From: Akkermansia muciniphila
Lineage (GTDB): Bacteria; Verrucomicrobiota; Verrucomicrobiia; Limisphaerales; BJHT01
Assembly: GCA_945861535.1 (NCBI GenBank)
Contig: CAMAUZ010000016.1
Coordinates: forward strand, 43,000-106,999
DNA: 64,000 nt
Direction of reading: 5' to 3'
In this document: one piece after another, positions 34,830-47,320 of the stretch
Numbering within the stretch: the stretch's first letter is position 1
Layout of the letters: each line of letters starts with the position of its first letter
Translations under genes and position numbers: made by a program
The notes under the pieces: generated by a model
Databases searched by the model: none
What the model was told of the DNA's origin: nothing
Seen by the model: only the letters and a program-made list of their open reading frames with translations

Positions 34830-34918
34830 CGATGGTAGGGCGCGCCTGTCCCCAGCGCGCCGCTGTTGCGCACGAACGCCGCGGCGGCGCGCTGGGGACA
34901 GACGCGCCCTACCCACCG
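34830..34918. repeat. Inverted repeat between uvrA and the DUF218 gene
   Basis: The arms (about 34835-34862 and 34888-34917, core GCGCGCTGGGGACAG) are reverse complements. They lie in the short gap after the first uvrA. Confidence 0.75.
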
Positions 34919-34945
34919 CGGTCCATTACCATCCCGTTTGAATCC

Positions 34946-35635
34946 ATGACCCCGCCGCCTCCCCTCTCCAACCTCGAGCTTGCCCGCGTGCTCTGGCATT
35001 ACCACCGCGTCGCCAGTCCGCCGCGCGCGGTGGATGTCATCATCGGCCTCGGCAGCTACGATCTCCGCGTCGCACGCCATTGCGCGGAACTGTTCAAACA
35101 GGGCCTCGCACCGATCCTCGTCTTCACCGGCGCTCAGGGCAATTTCACGCGCGGCAAATGGCACAAAACCGAAGCCGAGATGTTCGCCGATGAAGCCGTC
35201 GCCGCCGGCATCGCGCGCGAAAAAATCCTGATCGAACCGCAGGCCACCAACACCGGCGACAACCTCCGTTTCGCCCGCCGCCTGCTCGCCGAACGCGGCC
35301 ACCGCGCCGACACGGCCATCCTCGTGGCAAAATCGCAGATGCTCCGGCGCTCGCTCGCCACCGCGGCAATCGTGTGGCCCGAATTGCAGGCGCTGACCTC
35401 CCCGCCACCGCACTCCTTCGAGGAACAACCCACCGCCGATCATCCGCTCGACAACCTGATCCACGAAATGGTCGGCGACCTGCAACGCATCATCGAATAC
35501 CCGCACCGCGGATTTCAGGCCCCGCAAGAAATGCCCGCGGACGTGTTCGCAGCCTACACCGAACTCATCACCCGCGGCTACACGCAGCACCTCATCGCCC
35601 CGCCCACCCCGCCCACCCCGCCGTCCCCGCGCTAA
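34946..35635 (+). CDS. DUF218 (YdcF/ElyC-like) protein
   Basis: The 229-residue protein has the DUF218 pattern: VDVIIGLGSYDLRVARHCAELFKQGLAPILVFTG, the KWHKTEAEMFADEA segment with conserved acidic residues, ILIEPQATNTGDNLRFARRLL and a basic LVAKSQMLRRS. ElyC homologues act in envelope or peptidoglycan precursor maintenance; others bind S-adenosylmethionine or are uncharacterised. No signal peptide or membrane helix is visible, so this copy is cytoplasmic. It sits between two uvrA paralogues with a four-base gap to the second. The C-terminal PPTPPTPPSP tail is low complexity. A link to DNA repair is speculative. Confidence 0.85.
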   Translation: MTPPPPLSNLELARVLWHYHRVASPPRAVDVIIGLGSYDLRVARHCAELFKQGLAPILVFTGAQGNFTRGKWHKTEAEMFADEAVAAGIAREKILIEPQATNTGDNLRFARRLLAERGHRADTAILVAKSQMLRRSLATAAIVWPELQALTSPPPHSFEEQPTADHPLDNLIHEMVGDLQRIIEYPHRGFQAPQEMPADVFAAYTELITRGYTQHLIAPPTPPTPPSPR

Positions 35636-35639
35636 CGCC

Positions 35640-38549
<2,910 letters not shown>

Positions 38550-39219
38550 CGGGGAAAGTTTTGGCGCCGCAGGCTCGGTCGGCGCGCGGGCTTCAGCCCG
38601 CTTCACCGCACGAACGTCGCACCGCGTTCGCACCCGCCCGGAGCGCTCCACGCTGAAGCGGCATGAATGCCGCGCTCCTGCGCGCCTGGGGCGCGGACTT
38701 CAGCCCGCTTCAGCGTCCGAACGTCGCCCCGCGTTCGTACCCGCCCGGAGCGGTCCACCCTGAAGCGGCATGAATGCCGCGCTCCCTTCCTCGCCTCCCC
38801 TTCGTGCCGGAGGCACGCAAGAAATTAGCCGGTGGTGAAGCGCAGCGGAACCACCGGAAAACACGAACCAAAGGAGCGCGGCCGTCCCGGCCGCAGCGGC
38901 AACACCGGAGCCGGGGTGCTGGAAAATTGTTGCGCCCTCGCAAGTGCGCAGCCGCTGCGGGCGGGACGCCCGCGCTCCGGAACCCTCGCGCCCCGCGAGG
39001 ATTTCTCCCGGAGCGCGGCTGTGTGCGCGGACCACCAACCGCAGCAGGTTGGCCGCACGGGAAGCGTCTGATTTCAACGGGCGCCCACGACGTTCGGGGC
39101 CGCTGCGGCTGATCCTCGGCGGACACAGCCGCGCTCCTTGGATTGCGGCTTCGCCGCTCTCTGTCCATCGTGTCTCTATCGTTTTTTGGCATTCGCCACC
39201 GCGTAGCCGTAACCAATTC
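38550..39219. repeat. Intergenic array of palindromic repeats
   Basis: No gene in 670 bases. About 95 bp are repeated directly with a period of 107 (38584-38678 and 38691-38785). The 54-bp repeat (38805-38858) has its other copy at 4740-4793. A GGCCGTCCCGGCC palindrome lies near 38876-38900. A 190-bp GCGGCTGTG element (38985-39178) has a second copy at 44335-44531. Confidence 0.8.
38985..39178. repeat. GGAGCGCGGCTGTG element, copy 1
   Basis: It begins with CTCGCG...CGCGAGGATTT, contains GGAGCGCGGCTGTG and its reverse complement CACAGCCGCGCTCC, and is about 85-90% identical to 44335-44531. A degenerate part recurs at about 63690-63800. Confidence 0.75.
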
Positions 39220-41940
39220 ATGAACGCCATCCCTCCATCTTCGACCCACACCGAACCCCGCCGCCCGCTCGACTTCCTCCTCGCGCCGCGTCGCATCGCG
39301 CTCGTCGGTGCGTCGGAGAAACCCGGCAGCGTCGGTCGCGCGCTCGCGCAAAATCTGGGCGCGTTTCCCGGACGCGTGGTCCTGGTCAATCCGCAGCACC
39401 GCACCATTCTCGGCGTGCCCTGCGTGCCGAGCCTCCGCGACCTGCCCGAGTCGATCGACCTCGCCGTCATCGCCACGCCCGCACCGACGGTGCCCGGCCT
39501 CATCACGGAATGCGCCCAGGCCGGGGCAAAAGGCGTGGTCATCATCTCGGCGGGCTTCAAGGAAACCGGGGCCGCCGGGGTTGCGCTGGAACAGCAGATT
39601 CTCGCCAACGCCCGCGCCGCCGGCATTCGCGTCATCGGCCCAAACTGTCTCGGTGTGATGATGCCGCATCACGGCTTGAACGCGACGTTCGCCGCGACCA
39701 TGGCCCGCCCCGGCAATGTCGGTTTCATCAGCCAGAGCGGCGCGCTCTGCACGGCGATCCTCGACTGGAGCTTGCAGGCCAACGTCGGCTTCAGCGCGTT
39801 CATCTCCATCGGCTCGATGCTCGATGTCGGCTGGGGCGATCTGATTTTCCAGCTCGGTGACGACCCGCACACGCAGAGCATCGTCATCTACATGGAGAGC
39901 ATCGGCGACGCGTCCGCGTTCCTGTCCGCCGCGCGCGAGGTCGCGCTCACCAAGCCGATCATCGTCATCAAAGCCGGCCGCACCGCCGCCGCCGCGCAGG
40001 CCGCCGCGTCCCACACCGGTGCGCTCACGGGCAGCGACGACGTGCTCGATGCCGCGTTTCGCCGCGTCGGCGTGCTGCGCGTGGACACCATCGAGGAACT
40101 GTTCGACATGGCCGAAGTCCTCGCGCAACAGCCGCGCCCGCGCGGGCCGCGCCTCGCCATCATCACCAATGCCGGCGGCCCCGGCGTGCTCGCCACCGAC
40201 CGCCTGATCACCCGCGGCGGCCAGCTCGCGCCGCTCGCGCCGGAGACGCTGACGCAACTGAATCAGTTCCTCCCGCCGCACTGGAGCCATCACAACCCCA
40301 TCGACATCCTCGGCGACGCCGGCCCCGACCGTTACGCCCGCACGCTCGAAATCGTCGCGCGTGATCCCAATGTGGACGGCCTCCTCGTGATCCTCACGCC
40401 GCAGGCCATGACCGATCCCACCGAAACCGCGCGCCGCCTCGCGCCCTTCGCGCAGCTCGGCGACAAGCCGCTCCTCGCGAGCTGGATGGGCGGCGCCGAA
40501 GTCGAGGCCGGGCGACGGCTCCTGAGCGAATTGCGCATCCCCGTGCTGCCCTATCCCGACACCGCGGCGCGCGCCTTTTACGACATGTTCCGGCTCCAGG
40601 AAAATCTCCGCAGCCTCTACGAGACTCCCATGCTCGCGCCGGAGTCCGCCGAGACCGCCGCGCACCGCGCGACCGTCGAGCAGCCCGTCCACGCCGCGCG
40701 GGACGCCGGCCGCACGCTCCTCTCCGAAGTCGAATCGCACCAAATCCTCCGCGCCTACGGCATTCCCACCGTCGAGGCCCGCATCGCACGGACAGCCGAA
40801 GAGGCCGTCCAGCACGCCGAGGCCATCGGCTATCCGGTCGTGGTGAAACTTTATTCCCAGACCATCACGCACAAATCCGACGTGGGCGGCGTGCATCTGA
40901 ACCTGCCCAACGCCGCCGCCGTGCAGCGCGCGTGGAAGGCAACCGAGGCGAGCGTGCGCGAGCGCGCGGGCGCGGGGCATTTCCTCGGCATGACCGTCGA
41001 GCCGATGCTCCTCAACGACGGCTGCGAACTGATCCTCGGCAGCAGCCACGATGCGCAGTTCGGCCCCGCGCTGCTCTTTGGCGCGGGCGGCACGCTGGTC
41101 GAGGTGATGCAGGATCGCGCGCTCGGCCTGCCGCCGCTGACCACCACGCTCGCGCGCCGTTTGATGGAGCAGACCCGCATCCATCGCGCCCTCCTCGGCA
41201 CGCGCGGCCGGCCGCCCGTCAACCTCGCCGACCTCGAACAACTCCTCGTGCGCTTCAGCCATCTCATCGTCGATCACCCGTGGATCAAGGAGATCGACAT
41301 CAACCCGCTGTTCGCCTCCGCCCGCCGCATCGTCGCCGTCGATGCCCGCGTGGTCGTCCACGGCCGCAACGTGACCGCGAGCCAGCTCGTGCGCCCGGCG
41401 ATCCGCCCGTACCCGGTGCAATTCATCAGCCACATCACGCTCAAGAATGGCGCGCCTGTGACCTTGCGCCCGATCCGGCCCGAGGACGAACCGCTGCTGG
41501 TGCGCTTCCACGAAACCCTCTCCGCGCGCAGCGTCTTCCAGCGCTACTTCACCACCCTGCCGCTCAGCGCCCGCGTCTCGCACGAGCGGCTGGCGCGGAT
41601 TTGTTTCAACGACTACGACCGCGAGATCGCGCTCGTCGCCGAGCACACCGATCCCGCCACCGGCACGCGCGCCATCCTCGGCGTCGGACGCCTCACCAAA
41701 CTGCACGGCGTCAATGCCGGCGAATTCGGCATCGTCGTGAGCGACCCGTGGCAAAATCAGGGGCTAGGCACGCTCCTGCTCGACCACCTCACGCACATCG
41801 CCCGCGCGGAAAAACTCGACCGTCTCACCGCCAGCATCCGAGCGGACAATCTCGAGATGCAGGACCTCTGCCGCCGACGCGGTTTCGCGATTGTGCCCGG
41901 CGCCCACGGAAGCGAATGCCGGGCGGAGCTGCGGTTGTGA
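39220..41940 (+). CDS. Fused acyl-CoA synthetase (ADP-forming) and GNAT acetyltransferase
   Basis: The 906-residue protein has an N-terminal CoA-binding domain ([21 protein letters not shown]), a succinyl-CoA-synthetase-like flavodoxin domain ([51 protein letters not shown] with the phosphorylated His region), and an ATP-grasp domain (residues about 500-720). A C-terminal GNAT domain follows with [28 protein letters not shown], the acetyl-CoA loop. This is the layout of Pat/AcuA-like protein lysine acetyltransferases and ADP-forming acetyl-CoA synthetase fusions, which acetylate and switch off acetyl-CoA synthetase. ATG 39220 precedes the first conserved strand. A 4-base overlap with the Uma2 gene suggests cotranscription. 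Confidence 0.9.
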   Translation: MNAIPPSSTHTEPRRPLDFLLAPRRIALVGASEKPGSVGRALAQNLGAFPGRVVLVNPQHRTILGVPCVPSLRDLPESIDLAVIATPAPTVPGLITECAQAGAKGVVIISAGFKETGAAGVALEQQILANARAAGIRVIGPNCLGVMMPHHGLNATFAATMARPGNVGFISQSGALCTAILDWSLQANVGFSAFISIGSMLDVGWGDLIFQLGDDPHTQSIVIYMESIGDASAFLSAAREVALTKPIIVIKAGRTAAAAQAAASHTGALTGSDDVLDAAFRRVGVLRVDTIEELFDMAEVLAQQPRPRGPRLAIITNAGGPGVLATDRLITRGGQLAPLAPETLTQLNQFLPPHWSHHNPIDILGDAGPDRYARTLEIVARDPNVDGLLVILTPQAMTDPTETARRLAPFAQLGDKPLLASWMGGAEVEAGRRLLSELRIPVLPYPDTAARAFYDMFRLQENLRSLYETPMLAPESAETAAHRATVEQPVHAARDAGRTLLSEVESHQILRAYGIPTVEARIARTAEEAVQHAEAIGYPVVVKLYSQTITHKSDVGGVHLNLPNAAAVQRAWKATEASVRERAGAGHFLGMTVEPMLLNDGCELILGSSHDAQFGPALLFGAGGTLVEVMQDRALGLPPLTTTLARRLMEQTRIHRALLGTRGRPPVNLADLEQLLVRFSHLIVDHPWIKEIDINPLFASARRIVAVDARVVVHGRNVTASQLVRPAIRPYPVQFISHITLKNGAPVTLRPIRPEDEPLLVRFHETLSARSVFQRYFTTLPLSARVSHERLARICFNDYDREIALVAEHTDPATGTRAILGVGRLTKLHGVNAGEFGIVVSDPWQNQGLGTLLLDHLTHIARAEKLDRLTASIRADNLEMQDLCRRRGFAIVPGAHGSECRAELRL

Positions 41941-42482
41941 AACAGGATGAAGGCGAATCGCACCTTGCGACGATTCTCCACCACGGGCAGAAAACCCCCA
42001 TGACTTGGGCCGAAATCTGCGAAGACAAGTTCCTGAACAGCATCGAATGGCGCGTCGAGTCTGACCGCTGGGGCAACGTCGTGATAACTCCGCCTCGCAG
42101 CAGCCGGCATGGTGAGTATCAGAGTGAAGTCGGCGCATTGCTCCGCGAGAAGCTCAACAGCGGACGGGTGTTGACGGAGTGTCCGCTGCAAACCTCCGAA
42201 GGCGTCAAGGCCATCGACGTTGCGTGGGCTTCGCACGAACGCCGCAAGTCCAAGCCCCACGATCCGCTCTTCCTCGTCGCGCCGGAGATTTGCGTCGAGG
42301 TCGAGTCGCCGTCGAACAGCCACGCGGAATTCATGGAGCGCCAGCGGCTCTGTTTCGAGCAGGGCGCGGTGGAATTCTGGATTTGCGGCCTGCTCGGTGA
42401 GATGACCTTCCACGACCGGACCGGCGAGATTCCCGCCTCGGAACTCTGCCCGGTCTTCCCCAAGAAGATCGAACTGGACTGA
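41937..42482 (+). CDS. Uma2 family (PD-(D/E)XK-like) putative nuclease
   Basis: About 181 residues. [20 protein letters not shown], the VEVDSPS-type block ([37 protein letters not shown]) and KAIDVAWAS carry the acidic and Lys residues of the PD-(D/E)XK fold. Uma2 proteins are frequent in Cyanobacteria and Verrucomicrobia and have unknown biological roles. The GTG at 41937 overlaps the previous stop (GTGA) and gives translational coupling; ATG 42000, 21 codons later, is the alternative start that begins with the conserved MTWAE. Confidence 0.82.
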   Translation: MKQDEGESHLATILHHGQKTPMTWAEICEDKFLNSIEWRVESDRWGNVVITPPRSSRHGEYQSEVGALLREKLNSGRVLTECPLQTSEGVKAIDVAWASHERRKSKPHDPLFLVAPEICVEVESPSNSHAEFMERQRLCFEQGAVEFWICGLLGEMTFHDRTGEIPASELCPVFPKKIELD

Positions 42483-42800
42483 GCGGGCCGCCCCGGTCCG
42501 CAGCCATCCCCGGCTGCGAGTTGACGGGGCGTCCTCGCCCCGGCCATCGAATCGGGCGGCGAGACGCCGCCCGAACTCGCGGGCGAGGACGCCTGCGGTA
42601 CCCGCACGCTCGCCCGGAGCGCGGCGTTCACGCCGCAGAAACGTCCGCATGGAACGGCAGCCGCAGAAAAATCCAACCCTCCCCTGCCCTCCCACGCGGC
42701 TGCGGCGTGAACGCCGCGCTCCTTCGAGGGACAATCTCCTCATTCCCAATTCGCCATTCGCCATACGAGAATCCTCCTTCGCCTTCCCGATTCCCCACGA
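42483..42800. repeat. Palindromic repeats between Uma2 and purA
   Basis: No gene. A nested pair lies at about 42525-42597 (GGCGAGGACGCC types) and another at 42619-42645 and 42701-42722 (GGAGCGCGGCGTTCACGCCGC and its complement). The latter belongs to the family inside the first uvrA (34328-34353). Confidence 0.7.
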
Positions 42801-42829
42801 TTGACACCACCACCACCGCTACCTAGTTT
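42801..42829 (+). promoter_or_regulatory. Probable sigma-70 promoter of purA
   Basis: A -35 box TTGACA (42801-42806) and TAGTTT (42824-42829) are separated by 17 bases. Only the -35 is perfect; the -10 matches three of six positions. Transcription would start near 42836. Confidence 0.5.
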
Positions 42830-42854
42830 CGCGCGGTAAATACTGAGTCGCAGA

Positions 42855-42884
42855 CCCCGAGTTTACACTTCGGGGCTTTTTATT
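42855..42884 (+). terminator. Terminator-like hairpin in the purA leader
   Basis: CCCCGA (42855-42860) pairs with TCGGGG (42870-42875) and is followed by CTTTTTATT. It lies between the probable promoter and the purA ATG (42908). It could terminate upstream transcription or act as an attenuator of purA. Confidence 0.65.
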
Positions 42885-42907
42885 GTCGCGACGGGATTCG
42901 CAAAGTT

Positions 42908-44179
42908 ATGGCAAACACCATTTTGGTCGGCGCTCAATGGGGCGACGAGGGCAAAGGCAAAATCATCGACGTGCTCACCGAGGCGGCCGACATCGTCGTG
43001 CGCTACGCGGGCGGCAACAACGCCGGCCACACGGTCTTCGTCGGGCCGCAGAAATACGTCCTGCACCTCATCCCCTCCGGCATCCTGCGCCAGGACAAGA
43101 CCTGCGTCATCGGCAACGGCGTCGTGCTCGACCCCGTCGGCCTCGTGAAGGAACTGGATGGCCTCGCCAAGCTCGGCGTCGCCGTGACGCCCGAGAATCT
43201 CCTCATTTCCGAAACCGCCCACGTTGTCCTCCCGTATCATCGCGAGCTGGACGGCGCGCGCGAACTCGCCAAGGGCAAGGGCAAGATCGGCACCACCAAG
43301 CGCGGCATCGGCCCGTGCTACGGCGACAAGGCCGCGCGCGTCGGCATCCGCGTGATGGACCTCGTCAGCCCGGACCGTTTCGCCGCCAAGCTCAAGGTCC
43401 GTGTGAAGGACGCCAATGCCCACCTCAAGGGCCTCGGCGCGAAACCGGTGAGTTACAAAAAGATTCTCACGGAATATTCCGCCGCCGCGGAGGTCATCCG
43501 GCCGCACGTCACGAACACCGTGCGTTATCTCCACGACGCCACCACGGCACGGCGCGGCATTTTGTTTGAAGGCGCGCAAGGCACCTTCCTCGACCTCGAT
43601 CACGGGACTTATCCGTACGTCACCTCCTCCAACACCACGGCCGGCGGTGCCTGCACGGGCAGCGGCGTGCCCCCGCACAAGATGGACAAGGTCGTGGGCG
43701 TAATGAAGGCCTACACCACGCGCGTCGGCGAAGGCCCGTTGCCGACCGAGAACGCCGAGATTTCCGACCTGCTCCACGGCATGGGCCGCGAGTTCGGCTC
43801 GACCACCGGCCGCGCCCGCCGCTGCGGCTGGTTCGATGCCGTCGCCACGCGCCACGCCACGATGGTCAACGGCATCGACGAACTGGCCGTGACCAATCTC
43901 GACGGCCTCGACACGCTCGCGACGATCAAGGTCTGCACCGGCTACCGCGTCGGCGCGGTCACGTTCGATCACATGCCGAACGACATCGAAATCCTCGCCC
44001 TGTGTGAACCCGTGTACGAAGAACGCCCCGGCTGGCAGACCGACACCAGCGGCGCGCGCAAATGGAAAGACCTCCCGGCCAAGGCCCGCGATTACCTCAA
44101 GTTCATCGCCGCCCAGACCGGCGCGAAACTCACCATCGCCTCCATCGGCCCGGCCCGGGAGCAGACCATCTTCCTTTGA
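42908..44179 (+). CDS. purA: Adenylosuccinate synthetase
   Basis: The 423-residue cytoplasmic enzyme joins IMP and aspartate with GTP to form adenylosuccinate, the first step to AMP. Conserved signatures include ILVGAQWGDEGKGKI with the P-loop-like region and catalytic Asp, GGNNAGHT, GTTKRGIGPCYGDKAARVGIR, EGAQGTFLDLDHGTYPYVTSSNTTAGG and TTTGRARRCGWFD-like (STTGRARRCGWFD). Length and start (ATG 42908) are normal. The other purine genes here (purM, purF, purL) are 5-12 kb away on the opposite strand. Confidence 0.97.
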   Translation: MANTILVGAQWGDEGKGKIIDVLTEAADIVVRYAGGNNAGHTVFVGPQKYVLHLIPSGILRQDKTCVIGNGVVLDPVGLVKELDGLAKLGVAVTPENLLISETAHVVLPYHRELDGARELAKGKGKIGTTKRGIGPCYGDKAARVGIRVMDLVSPDRFAAKLKVRVKDANAHLKGLGAKPVSYKKILTEYSAAAEVIRPHVTNTVRYLHDATTARRGILFEGAQGTFLDLDHGTYPYVTSSNTTAGGACTGSGVPPHKMDKVVGVMKAYTTRVGEGPLPTENAEISDLLHGMGREFGSTTGRARRCGWFDAVATRHATMVNGIDELAVTNLDGLDTLATIKVCTGYRVGAVTFDHMPNDIEILALCEPVYEERPGWQTDTSGARKWKDLPAKARDYLKFIAAQTGAKLTIASIGPAREQTIFL

Positions 44180-44212
44180 GCTGCAACGATGCGGGCGGGG
44201 CAAAGTTTTTGC

Positions 44213-44534
44213 ACCACAGAGACGCGATGAACACAGAGAAAAACAGGAATTGGGTGGGCGGTTCCGATTCTCTGAATGGTGAGGGGAAGGGGCGGACTCC
44301 GACGTTCATTTTTCTCTGTACTACTCTGCAAAGTCCTCGCGCGGCGCGAGGATTTTTCCCGGAGCGCGGCTGTGTGCGCGGAGCACCAGCCGCAGCGGGT
44401 TGGCCGCACAGAACGCCTCCGATTCCAACCGGTGCCTGCGGGGCTTCGGGGCCGCTGCGGCTGGTCCTCGGCGGACACAGCCGCGCTCCTTGGGCTGCGG
44501 CTCCGCCGCTCTGTGTTCATCGTATCTCTGTGGT
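44213..44534. repeat. Element with 26-bp inverted termini enclosing a second GCGGCTGTG element
   Basis: Termini 44213-44238 and 44509-44534 are reverse complements (ACCACAGAG...) with about two mismatches. They enclose the second copy (44335-44531) of the element at 38985-39178. No gene is in 44180-44579. Confidence 0.75.
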
Positions 44535-44579
44535 CAAAATTTTTTACCCCCACCCCTGCGGCACGCCCCTTCCCCTCCC

Positions 44580-45314
44580 GTGAGCGTCGCCATCCAGCTT
44601 AGCGCCGCGGCCAAGGCGAACTTGCCCACGCACATCGCCATCATCATGGATGGCAACGGCCGCTGGGCCAAAACGCGGTACCTGCCGCGCGTCGAGGGCC
44701 ACCGCAACGGCGTCGAGTCCGTGCGCGCCATCGTCCGCGCCTGCGGCGAACTTGGCGTGAAATACCTCACCCTCTACGCCTTCTCCGTCGAGAACTGGAA
44801 CCGCCCCAAGGACGAGGTGGACACCTTGATGAAGTACCTCGCCCGCTTTCTGAAAAACGAAATCGGCGAACTCAACCGCAACAACGTCCGCCTCGACGTC
44901 ATCGGCCAGATTTACCGCCTGCCGGAATTCGTGCAGGAACAGCTCGCCAAAACCCGCGCCGCCCTCGAACGCAACACCGGCCTCACGCTCGTCCTCGCCC
45001 TCAGCTACGGCGCGCGCGTCGAGATCGTCGAGGCCGTCCGCAGCATCGCCGCCAAGGTCAAGCAGGGGGACATCGACCCCGCCGAGATCACCGAGCAGGT
45101 CATCTCGCAGCACCTCTACACGCGCCACCTGCCCGATCCCGACCTGCTCATCCGCACGAGCGGCGAAATGCGCCTGAGCAATTTTCTCCTCTGGCAAATC
45201 TCCTACACCGAACTCGTCGTCACCCCGACCCTCTGGCCCGACTTCCGCAAGCCGCACCTCTGCGAAGCCATCGAGGAATACGCCCGCCGCCACCGCCGCT
45301 TCGGGGGCGTGTGA
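44580..45314 (+). CDS. uppS: Isoprenyl (undecaprenyl) diphosphate synthase
   Basis: The 244-residue cis-prenyltransferase builds the C55 lipid carrier for peptidoglycan and polysaccharide. Motifs in order: IAIIMDGNGRWAK (catalytic Asp), GHRNGVESVR, YLTLYAFSVENWNRPKDEV, LALSYGARVEIVEAV and PDPDLLIRTSGEMRLSNFLLWQISYTELVVTPTLWPDF. The GTG at 44580 is used because the upstream frame is repeat-derived. Convenient neighbours for the pathway are the WecA-like transferase and the glycosyltransferases. Confidence 0.95.
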   Translation: MSVAIQLSAAAKANLPTHIAIIMDGNGRWAKTRYLPRVEGHRNGVESVRAIVRACGELGVKYLTLYAFSVENWNRPKDEVDTLMKYLARFLKNEIGELNRNNVRLDVIGQIYRLPEFVQEQLAKTRAALERNTGLTLVLALSYGARVEIVEAVRSIAAKVKQGDIDPAEITEQVISQHLYTRHLPDPDLLIRTSGEMRLSNFLLWQISYTELVVTPTLWPDFRKPHLCEAIEEYARRHRRFGGV

Positions 45315-45318
45315 AACC

Positions 45319-45466
45319 GGACGCAGAGATTGGCCGCAAAGAACGCAAGCAGACGCAAAAAGGGGAAAGGCGTTAAACGGGAATGCGTAGGAATACCTCA
45401 GCCCATCCAAACTCAGTCGCCCTGCCTTTCTCTGCGTCTCGTTGCGTTCTTTGCGGCCATTCCATT
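45319..45466. repeat. TTCTTTGCGGCC inverted repeat
   Basis: Arms about 45319-45362 and 45423-45466 share GGCCGCAAAGAACGCAA and its complement. A single-arm remnant is at 55556-55592. It lies between uppS and the glycerate kinase gene. Confidence 0.7.
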
Positions 45467-45553
45467 TCGGTCGCCACACCGACGCCACCCGTCCCCGAAC
45501 CCCGATTACTAATCACTAATTACTAATCACCAATTACTTTCCCCCCTCCCCTC

Positions 45554-46678
45554 ATGCCTCTCCGCGTCCTCGTCATCCCCGACAAATTCAAAGGCACCCT
45601 CACCACCGAAGCCGCCGGCGCGGCCATCGCCGCCGGCTGGCGGCTCGCGCGCCCGCAGGACGACCTCGAGCTTGTCCCGATGAGCGACGGCGGCGACGGC
45701 TTCGGCGCGATCCTTAGCGGCCAACTCCACGCCGGCGAACACACCGCGCACGTCGTCAATGCCGCGCATCGTCCGCACGACGCCCGCTGGTGGTTCGAGC
45801 CGACGAGCCGCACCGCCGTCGTCGAATCCGCCCGCGCCATCGGCCTCGCACTGCTGCCGCCGAAACAATTTCATCCCTTCCAACTCGACACCCGCGGCCT
45901 CGGCGAACTCCTCCTCGCCGCCGCCGCCGCGGGCGCGCGCCGCTGCCTCATCGGCATCGGCGGCAGCGCGACCAACGACGCCGGCTTCGGCATGGCCCGC
46001 GCGCTCGGCTGGCGCTTCCTCGACCGCGACGACCGCGATCTCGAAACCTGGACCGAGCTTCATCGCCTCGCCCGCCTCCAGCCGCCGCGTCGCCGCCTGT
46101 TCCCCACCGCCATCGTCGCCGTCGATGTGCAGAATCCGCTGCTCGGCCCGCGCGGCTGCTCGCGCATCTACGGCCCGCAAAAAGGCCTCCGGCCCGAGGA
46201 CTTTCCCGTCGCGGAAAAGAATCTGCGCCAGCTCGCCCGCGTGGCCGAAGCGCAATTCCCCGGCCTCAGCGCCAAAGAACCCGGCACCGGCGCGGCGGGC
46301 GGACTGGGCTTCGGCCTTCGGCTGTTTCTCGGCGCAAAACTCCAGCCCGGCTTCGCCCTGTTCGCGCGCCACGCCGATCTCGTTCGCCGCCTGCGCCGCG
46401 TGGACCTCGTCCTCACTGGCGAAGGCGCGCTCGACAAATCCACGCTCATGGGCAAAGGCGTCGGCGAACTCGGACGCCTCTGCCAGCGCCTCGGAATTCC
46501 CTGCCTCGCCCTCGGCGGCGTGCTGACCGAACCGCGCGCCGTGAAGAAACTCTTCACCGACGCCCGCGCCATCACCCCGCACCTCACCACCCCACAGAAC
46601 GCCCTCGCCCAGCCCGCGCACTGGCTCACCCGCCTCGCTGAAATCGCCGCGAAAGAATACGTGCCGCCCCGCGGATGA
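45554..46678 (+). CDS. glxK: Glycerate kinase (GlxK/GarK type)
   Basis: The 374-residue enzyme phosphorylates glycerate to 2-phosphoglycerate (or 3-phosphoglycerate). Diagnostic segments are VLVIPDKFKGTLTTEAAGAAI, VPMSDGGDGFGAIL, CLIGIGGSATNDAGFGMARALG, KEPGTGAAGGLGFGLRLFLGA and VLTGEGALDKSTLMGKG. The ATG at 45554 gives the expected start. A divergent copy of its last 34 residues follows a repeat element downstream (46888-46992). Confidence 0.92.
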   Translation: MPLRVLVIPDKFKGTLTTEAAGAAIAAGWRLARPQDDLELVPMSDGGDGFGAILSGQLHAGEHTAHVVNAAHRPHDARWWFEPTSRTAVVESARAIGLALLPPKQFHPFQLDTRGLGELLLAAAAAGARRCLIGIGGSATNDAGFGMARALGWRFLDRDDRDLETWTELHRLARLQPPRRRLFPTAIVAVDVQNPLLGPRGCSRIYGPQKGLRPEDFPVAEKNLRQLARVAEAQFPGLSAKEPGTGAAGGLGFGLRLFLGAKLQPGFALFARHADLVRRLRRVDLVLTGEGALDKSTLMGKGVGELGRLCQRLGIPCLALGGVLTEPRAVKKLFTDARAITPHLTTPQNALAQPAHWLTRLAEIAAKEYVPPRG

Positions 46679-46734
46679 CTCTCCGCCGCACGCCCGGGGG
46701 GAGACACGGTACATCGCGGGAACAGGGCGGAGAA

Positions 46735-46876
46735 AAGCTCAAAGGCTAAAGCTCAAAGCTCAAGGGAAACTCCAAGCAACAAGCGGTTCCAAACACCAAC
46801 GCGGTCCGAGCGCACGATGGCTTGGAGCTTGGCCCTTGGTCCTTCCCTTGAGCTTTGAGCTTTAGCCTTTGAGCTT
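46735..46876. repeat. CTCAA inverted-repeat element, copy between glycerate kinase and its remnant
   Basis: Both ends consist of AAGCTCAAAG heptad-like units in opposite orientation (46735-46763 and about 46842-46876). A second full copy is at 49402-49559 and half a copy at 24511-24548. The loops are unrelated between copies. Confidence 0.85.
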
Positions 46877-46887
46877 CGCGTTTCTCC

Positions 46888-46992
46888 CTTACCACCCCGC
46901 AAAACGCCCTCGCCCAGCCCGCTTACTGGCTCACCCAGTTCGTGGAAATCGCCGCGAAAGAATACGCGCCGGACGACCGACGCCGCCACTGA
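46888..46992 (+). pseudogene. Glycerate kinase 3'-end remnant
   Basis: The frame ending at 46992 encodes TTPQNALAQPAYWLTQFVEIAAKEY, which parallels the end of the intact glxK (TTPQNALAQPAHWLTRLAEIAAKEY). The remaining 5' part of this second copy is absent. Several substitutions indicate an old duplication, not an assembly repeat. Confidence 0.85.
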
Positions 46993-47320
46993 CCGACCAC
47001 CACGTGGGGCACGACGACCCCCGCAGCGGGTTCGCACGGTCACGGATGCCCCACATTGAAGCGGCCTGAAGGCCGCGCTCCAGTCGCCCTCACCGCCTGG
47101 TCACGACTAAGGATTTTCCCTATCCCACCCAAGGAAACCGCCCGCATGAGTTCGGGCGACCCGCGCTTGTCATCCGTCGGCGCTTCCCCGTATTTTGGCA
47201 CTAGGCAGTCAAGAAGTGGGTTGTCACCTCGGGAGCGCGGCGCGGGTCGGTGGCCCGTCGGCGAGCGAGGTCAGTCACCGCCCGCGAAAAGTTTTATATG
47301 CACCAAAACATCAGCCAGCT
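46993..47320. other. Intergenic region before the AraC regulator
   Basis: No gene. One GGCCTGAAGGCCGC palindrome (47055-47085). The last 120 bases probably contain the promoter of the next gene. Confidence 0.4.

Noticed and set aside
34946..35635. A DNA-repair role for the DUF218 gene
   Set aside because: Only its position between two uvrA genes suggests it; the sequence belongs to a broad envelope-associated family.
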